Of a DNA stretch of 8,984 nucleotides, positions 5,218-8,984 are shown one piece after another. A program made the translations under genes and the position numbers. Every line of letters starts with the position of its first letter. The first letter of the stretch is position 1. A model generated the notes under the pieces. The model ran no database searches and was not told the origin of the DNA. It was given only the letters and a program-made list of their open reading frames with translations. This stretch comes from Chloroflexota bacterium (GTDB lineage Bacteria > Chloroflexota > Anaerolineae > Promineifilales > Promineifilaceae): the NCBI GenBank assembly GCA_020353135.1, contig CP070688.1:2761893-2770876 (forward strand). Reading direction: 5' to 3'.

Positions 5218-6177
5218 ATGCCCGAATCGTTTACGAAATCGAACTTCAGTTACGGCGGCCAGGCGGTCATCGAAGGGGTCATGATGCGCGGCTCGAAGTC
5301 GTTGGCGGTGGCCGTGCGCAATCCCAAGGATGAGATCATCATCCACACCGAGCCGCTGGATCCGCGCATCTATGGCGGCCGGCTTGCGCGCATACCATTC
5401 GTGCGCGGCCTGACGCTGCTGTGGGATGCCCTTGGGCTGGGCATCAAGAGCCTCATGTTTTCGGCCGAAGTGGCCCTGGAAGAGGAGAAGGAGGAAGGGG
5501 CCGACAAGGTTTTTGAAGGCCCGGTCCAATGGGCGACGATCTTGCTGTCTTTGTCTTTCTCCGTCGCCTTGTTCTTCGTACTGCCGGCCTTCGTCGGCGG
5601 CCAAATAGAGAAGATGCTGGGTCTTGACCGGGCTCACCTGGTCAGCAATATCATCGAGGGGCTGCTGCGCTTGCTGTTGCTCATCGGCTATATCTGGCTT
5701 ATCGGCCGCCTGCCCGACATCAAGCGCCTGTATGGCTACCATGGGGCCGAACATAAGACGATCAACGCATATGAGGCCGGCTCCGAGCTGACGCCGGAAT
5801 CGGTGGCCAAACATTCGCTGCAGCATCCCCGGTGCGGCACGGCCTTTTTGTTGACCGTGGTCATCATCTCGATTCTGTTCTTCAGTTTGCTGCCGCCGAT
5901 GTCCATCCCGGTGCGAGTACTGTCGCGCATCGTCTTCTTGCCGGTGGTGGCCGGCATCGCCTACGAAGTGATACGCTTCACGGCCCGGCACCAGGACAAG
6001 GCCGTCATTCGAGCCATAACCAAGCCTAACCTGGCCCTGCAGCGGCTGACGACGCGCGAGCCGGACGAAGGCATGCTGGCCGTGGCCATCGCCGCGTTCA
6101 AAGAAGTGTTGGCTAGCGAAGTTGAGCAGCCGGCCGAGCAGCCGGTGGCGATGACGGAGGTCCAGGCGGCCGACTGA
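5218..6177 (+). CDS. DUF1385 (YqhQ-like) integral membrane protein
   Basis: A 319-residue membrane protein of the DUF1385 family, whose biochemical role is not established. The N-terminus carries the hallmark YGGQAVIEGVMMRG (12-25). Hydrophobic segments lie at about 106-127, 146-165, 209-227 and 233-254. Between the second and third is the conserved YGYHGAEHKTINAYE (172-186) with HPRCGTAF (203-210); the His, Glu and Cys residues there could bind metal, but this is speculation. The C-terminal tail is acidic and Gln/Pro-rich. The ATG at 5218 is chosen over the in-frame TTG 36 nt upstream because family homology begins near it and the TTG lies in the predicted -35 box. There is no Shine-Dalgarno sequence, consistent with leaderless translation. 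It is followed after 83 bp by malate dehydrogenase in the same direction, with no clear terminator between. Confidence 0.88.
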   Translation: MPESFTKSNFSYGGQAVIEGVMMRGSKSLAVAVRNPKDEIIIHTEPLDPRIYGGRLARIPFVRGLTLLWDALGLGIKSLMFSAEVALEEEKEEGADKVFEGPVQWATILLSLSFSVALFFVLPAFVGGQIEKMLGLDRAHLVSNIIEGLLRLLLLIGYIWLIGRLPDIKRLYGYHGAEHKTINAYEAGSELTPESVAKHSLQHPRCGTAFLLTVVIISILFFSLLPPMSIPVRVLSRIVFLPVVAGIAYEVIRFTARHQDKAVIRAITKPNLALQRLTTREPDEGMLAVAIAAFKEVLASEVEQPAEQPVAMTEVQAAD

Positions 6178-6260
6178 GCGAAAACCAGGTAATACCGGCC
6201 AATCAAGAGTGCGATGGGAGTGGGAGCCCGCCTTAACAACACTGAGGAGGTATTCCAGAT

Positions 6261-7202
6261 ATGCGAAATAAGATAGCGTTTTACGGCGCCGGCAACGTGG
6301 GGGCCACGGCCGCTCACTGGCTGGCCAACATGGAATTAGGCGATTGCGTCCTGTTCGATATTTTCGGCCAGGTGGCGGCCGGCAAGGCGTTGGACCTTTA
6401 TGAGGCTGGCCCGGCCATCGGCTTTGACTCTCGCGTCACCGGAAGCAGCGAAGCCAGCGCCATCGAGGGCGCCGACGTAGTGGTCGTTACGGCCGGCGTG
6501 CCGCGCCGCAAAGATCCAGAAACAGGCAAGTTCCCCAGCCGTGACGAGTTGGTCAAAATCAACCAAGAAGTGATGGAAGACGTCTCGGCCAACATCAAGA
6601 AGTATGCGCCGGACAGCATCGTGGTAGTGGTCAGCAACCCGTTGGATGCCATGTGCCACGTGGTGGAACACGTCACCAGTTTCCCCCGGGAACGAATCAT
6701 CGGCCAGGCCGGAGCCCTGGATACGGCCCGGTATAAGACTTTCATCGCCATGGAGTTAGGCGTCAGCGTCGAGGATGTCCATGGCATCGTTCTGGGCGGG
6801 CATGGCGATACAATGGTGCCTCTACCGAGGCACACTTCGGTGGCCGGCATTCCCATCACCGAATTGATCCATGAAGAGAAATTAGCGGCCATCATCGAAC
6901 GCACGGCCAAGGGCGGCGGTGAAATCGTCGGCCTGCTGGGTTACAGTGGCTATTTCGCGCCGGCGGCCGGCGTCGCCATCATGGTCGAATCTATTCTCAA
7001 GGACAAGAAGCGCGTACTGCCCTGCGCCGTATACACCCAAGGCGAATATGGCTACAGTGATTTATTCCTGGGCTTGCCCACCGTGCTCGGTCAAAGCGGC
7101 ATCGAGAAGGTCATCGAGATGGAGCTAAACGAGAGTGAGAAGGCCATGCTGGATCACTCGGCGCAAGCGGTTCGCAGCGTGGTGGAAGTGTTGGGGTATT
7201 AA
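6261..7202 (+). CDS. mdh: Malate dehydrogenase, lactate-dehydrogenase-like type
   Basis: Interconverts malate and oxaloacetate with NAD in the TCA cycle. The 313 residues match the tetrameric LDH-like MDH group found in Chloroflexus. GAGNVG (9-14) is the dinucleotide motif and Asp33 at the end of strand 2 indicates NAD preference. The substrate and catalytic set is complete: Arg82 (the MDH-specific position, Gln in lactate dehydrogenase), Arg94, Asp154, Arg157 and His181 in GGHGD. The loop between Arg82 and Arg94 is unusual: RRKDPETGKFPSR where the family normally has RKPGMSR, about six extra residues in the lid that closes over substrate. GAGGAGGT, 9 nt before the ATG, is an excellent ribosome-binding site. 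A candidate transcriptional link to the upstream DUF1385 gene cannot be excluded. The amidohydrolase follows after 43 bp. Confidence 0.93.
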   Translation: MRNKIAFYGAGNVGATAAHWLANMELGDCVLFDIFGQVAAGKALDLYEAGPAIGFDSRVTGSSEASAIEGADVVVVTAGVPRRKDPETGKFPSRDELVKINQEVMEDVSANIKKYAPDSIVVVVSNPLDAMCHVVEHVTSFPRERIIGQAGALDTARYKTFIAMELGVSVEDVHGIVLGGHGDTMVPLPRHTSVAGIPITELIHEEKLAAIIERTAKGGGEIVGLLGYSGYFAPAAGVAIMVESILKDKKRVLPCAVYTQGEYGYSDLFLGLPTVLGQSGIEKVIEMELNESEKAMLDHSAQAVRSVVEVLGY

Positions 7203-7210
7203 ATGAAAGC

Positions 7211-7245
7211 GTTCAGCTTTCAGCTGTCAGCCCTCAGAAGCTAGA
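7211..7245 (+). repeat. Heptanucleotide array B abutting the amidohydrolase start
   Basis: Five in-phase 7-bp units run from 7211 to the base before the ATG at 7246. The first three are GTTCAGC, TTTCAGC and TGTCAGC, and the fourth is CCTCAGA. Read on the minus strand the core is GCTGANA, the same family as array A. The array fills almost the entire 43-bp gap after malate dehydrogenase. The only Shine-Dalgarno-like sequence (AGAAG, 7236-7240) is formed across two of its units. Confidence 0.7.
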
Positions 7246-8889
7246 ATGGACGCGTCGTTAGTTTTACATAACGGGAAGGTCTACACTGTTGACGAGGCGC
7301 GGCCGAGGGTTTCGGCGGTGGCGATCGCCGGGGGCTTTGTCGTCGCGGTGGGGGATGACGAACAGATGCTGGCCCTGGCCGGGCCGGAGACGGAAGTGAT
7401 CGACCTGGCCGGCCGGTTGGCTTTGCCCGGTCTGTGCGACGCCCACATCCATTTCTACTACTGGAGCCTGGCCCGGAAGCTGGCGCCCGTAGCCGGCAGC
7501 CCGAGCAGGGAAGAGATGCTGGCCCGAGTGTGGCGTTGGATGGAGTCAGCGCCGGCCGGGGCCTGGATTGCAGGCTGGGGCTGGAATGAGAACTCGTGGC
7601 CGGATAGCTCGTTGCCTACGCGCCACGACCTGGATGAAATCACCGGAAGCGAGCGGCCGGCCCTACTGTGGCGGGTCGACATGCACGCCGCAGTGGCTAA
7701 CAGCGCCGCCTTGCGCGCGGCCGGCATCGAACGGGGAACGCCTGACCCGGCCGGCGGTCTCATCGGCCGGGACGCGGCCGGCCGGCCGGATGGGATGTTG
7801 TGGGAATTGGCCATCAACCTGGTGGCCGACAAGATGCCGGACCCAGATCCCGATATCCTGGCCGCGGCCCTGGAAAGCGGTACGGCCGAATTGCACCGCC
7901 TGGGTGTGACGGCCGTGCATGATCAACGCATGAAGGACCACTATGACGGTCCCGTGGCCCTGGCGGCTTACCAGGCTTTGAACCGGGCCGGCCGACTGGC
8001 CTTGCGTTTGAACTGTAACGTGGCCGCACACGATTTGGAACACATCGAATCCCTGGGCCTGGCCAGTGGCTTTGGCGACGACTATTTGCGGCTGGGACAT
8101 GTCAAGTTATTTACCGACGGCAGCATGGGCAGCAAGACGGCCTGGATGTTGGCGCCTTATGAGCCCGGCCTGGACGGCGACAGAACCAATACCGGCGTCA
8201 GCGTCACGCCGCCGGAGCAGATGGCGGCCGAGTTTCGCCGGGCGGCTGAAGCCAGCTTCCCGGTTAGCGTTCACGCAATTGGCGACCGGGCTAACCGAGT
8301 GGTGCTGGACATCTTCGAAGAACTCGGTCAATCCGCCCCCCAGCCGCCCATTCCGCATCGGATCGAACACGTACAAATACTGGACCCGGCCGACGCGCCG
8401 CGCCTGGCGGCCATGGGCATCACGGCCAGTGTTCAGCCGGTGCACGCCATCGACGACATGGAGACGGCCGAGCGCGTCCTGGGCGAGCGGGCGGCCCATG
8501 TTTATAATTTCCACACCCTGGCCCAAAGCGGCGCACTGCTGGCTTTAGGCAGCGATGCGCCTGTGGCCGACCCCAGCCCATTTCTGGGCATTCATGCCGC
8601 CGTTTGCCGCCAGCGGCCGGAGCAGATGGAAGCCGGTCCATGGTACGGCGCGGAAGCCTTGAGCCTCGAGCAGAGTATCTATGGCTATACGTTGGGCGCC
8701 GCGCAGGCGGCCGGCTGGCAAGAGACGATCGGCAGTATCAGTCCCGGAAAACGGGCTGATATCGCCGTCCTGGATCGCGACCTGTTCGCAATCGTCGATG
8801 CGGGCGTGAAGGATCGTGAGTTGGCCGATACCCGGGTGGTGATGACGATTTTTGACGGCCGGGTTGTCTATGCAGCGGCTGGCGATTAG
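7246..8889 (+). CDS. Metal-dependent amidohydrolase, YtcJ-like (Amidohydrolase_3)
   Basis: A 547-residue cytoplasmic hydrolase of the amidohydrolase superfamily. The N-terminal beta-sandwich part contains [12 protein letters not shown] and [20 protein letters not shown]; His67 and His69 are the first metal ligands. [10 protein letters not shown] contains Lys287, probably the carboxylated bridging lysine, [10 protein letters not shown] contains His343, HRIEHVQ contains His375, and GSDAPV contains Asp437, the catalytic base. The C-terminal [15 protein letters not shown] closes the sandwich. Relatives include YtcJ-like proteins and N-substituted formamide deformylase, but the substrate is unknown and no transport or catabolic partner gene is nearby. 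There is no signal peptide. The ATG directly follows the heptad array and has only a weak ribosome-binding sequence; no other in-frame start was seen back to the TGA at 7204. All catalytic residues are present, so activity is expected. Confidence 0.92.
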   Translation: MDASLVLHNGKVYTVDEARPRVSAVAIAGGFVVAVGDDEQMLALAGPETEVIDLAGRLALPGLCDAHIHFYYWSLARKLAPVAGSPSREEMLARVWRWMESAPAGAWIAGWGWNENSWPDSSLPTRHDLDEITGSERPALLWRVDMHAAVANSAALRAAGIERGTPDPAGGLIGRDAAGRPDGMLWELAINLVADKMPDPDPDILAAALESGTAELHRLGVTAVHDQRMKDHYDGPVALAAYQALNRAGRLALRLNCNVAAHDLEHIESLGLASGFGDDYLRLGHVKLFTDGSMGSKTAWMLAPYEPGLDGDRTNTGVSVTPPEQMAAEFRRAAEASFPVSVHAIGDRANRVVLDIFEELGQSAPQPPIPHRIEHVQILDPADAPRLAAMGITASVQPVHAIDDMETAERVLGERAAHVYNFHTLAQSGALLALGSDAPVADPSPFLGIHAAVCRQRPEQMEAGPWYGAEALSLEQSIYGYTLGAAQAAGWQETIGSISPGKRADIAVLDRDLFAIVDAGVKDRELADTRVVMTIFDGRVVYAAAGD

Positions 8890-8890
8890 C

Positions 8891-8946
8891 GGTCAGAGGT
8901 CAGCAGTTAGTGGTCAGTGGTCGGTTGTCGGTGCTCAGTGATTGGT
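8891..8946 (+). repeat. Heptanucleotide array C (consensus GGTCAGT)
   Basis: Eight contiguous 7-bp units start 1 bp after the amidohydrolase stop codon. One unit is a perfect GGTCAGT; the others match at 4 to 6 of 7 positions, 45 of 56 bases in all. A further degenerate unit may follow at 8947-8953. On the minus strand the consensus is ACTGACC, sharing the CTGA core with arrays A and B. This is the clearest of the three arrays. Confidence 0.8.
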
Positions 8947-8954
8947 GGTGGGAT

Positions 8955-8968
8955 CGCGAGCGGTCGCG
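8955..8968. other. Short GC-rich hairpin after array C
   Basis: CGCGA (8955-8959) and TCGCG (8964-8968) form a 5-bp stem with a 4-nt GCGG loop, about 65 bp after the amidohydrolase stop. No T-tract follows, so an intrinsic terminator is only a weak possibility. The window ends 16 bp later without another gene start. Confidence 0.25.
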
Positions 8969-8984
8969 CTGCAAGTTCGATCAC

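Noticed and set aside
4957..5991. A 344-codon open frame on the minus strand across the methyltransferase end and the DUF1385 gene
   Set aside because: It covers a well-supported plus-strand gene with clear family motifs, its product is rich in Gln, Arg, Asp and His with no recognisable domain, and long antisense frames are expected at this GC content.
8891..8946. CRISPR-like array
   Set aside because: The units are 7 bp, directly contiguous and without unique spacers; no cas genes are present.

Overview
The window is GC-rich (about 60%, above 70% in places) and densely packed with housekeeping and accessory genes. It looks like a chromosomal segment from a member of the Chloroflexota (Anaerolineae/Caldilineae-like). 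That placement is inferred from the Chloroflexus-like lactate-dehydrogenase-type malate dehydrogenase, the DUF1385 membrane protein, the family-4-like uracil-DNA glycosylase and the heptad-type intergenic repeats. It was not tested by any search.

Layout, left to right: a 5'-truncated type II NADH dehydrogenase (+, 2-1336) converges at 7 bp on an AT-richer HhH-GPD DNA glycosylase (-, 1344-2000). A DinB/ClbS-like protein with a C-terminal TPR-like domain follows on the same strand (-, 2047-2769). A 331-bp divergent intergenic region carries candidate promoters for both directions and a degenerate 7-bp repeat array. It leads into a cysteine-free family-4-like uracil-DNA glycosylase (+, 3101-3721). 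Next is a compact operon: a near-consensus promoter with a pair of operator-like dyads, a Phd/YefM antitoxin, a RelE-type toxin and, sharing a 4-nt ATGA overlap, a SAM-dependent methyltransferase (3821-5089). A second near-consensus promoter sits 7 nt before the ATG of a DUF1385 membrane protein (5218-6177), implying a leaderless mRNA. Malate dehydrogenase (6261-7202) and a YtcJ-like metal-dependent amidohydrolase (7246-8889) follow. A second heptad array fills the gap between those two genes and a third lies after the last one.

Functionally, the window combines respiratory and central metabolism (NDH-2, malate dehydrogenase), base-excision repair (two glycosylases), a self-regulated toxin-antitoxin locus with a coupled methyltransferase, and proteins of uncertain role (DinB/TPR, DUF1385, amidohydrolase). 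No tRNA, rRNA, CRISPR array, transposase or phage gene was recognised. The most notable points are the uracil-DNA glycosylase without any of the family's iron-sulfur cysteines, the toxin-antitoxin-methyltransferase operon with its paired operator, two likely leaderless genes, an enlarged active-site loop in malate dehydrogenase, and three 7-bp-period repeat arrays at gene boundaries.
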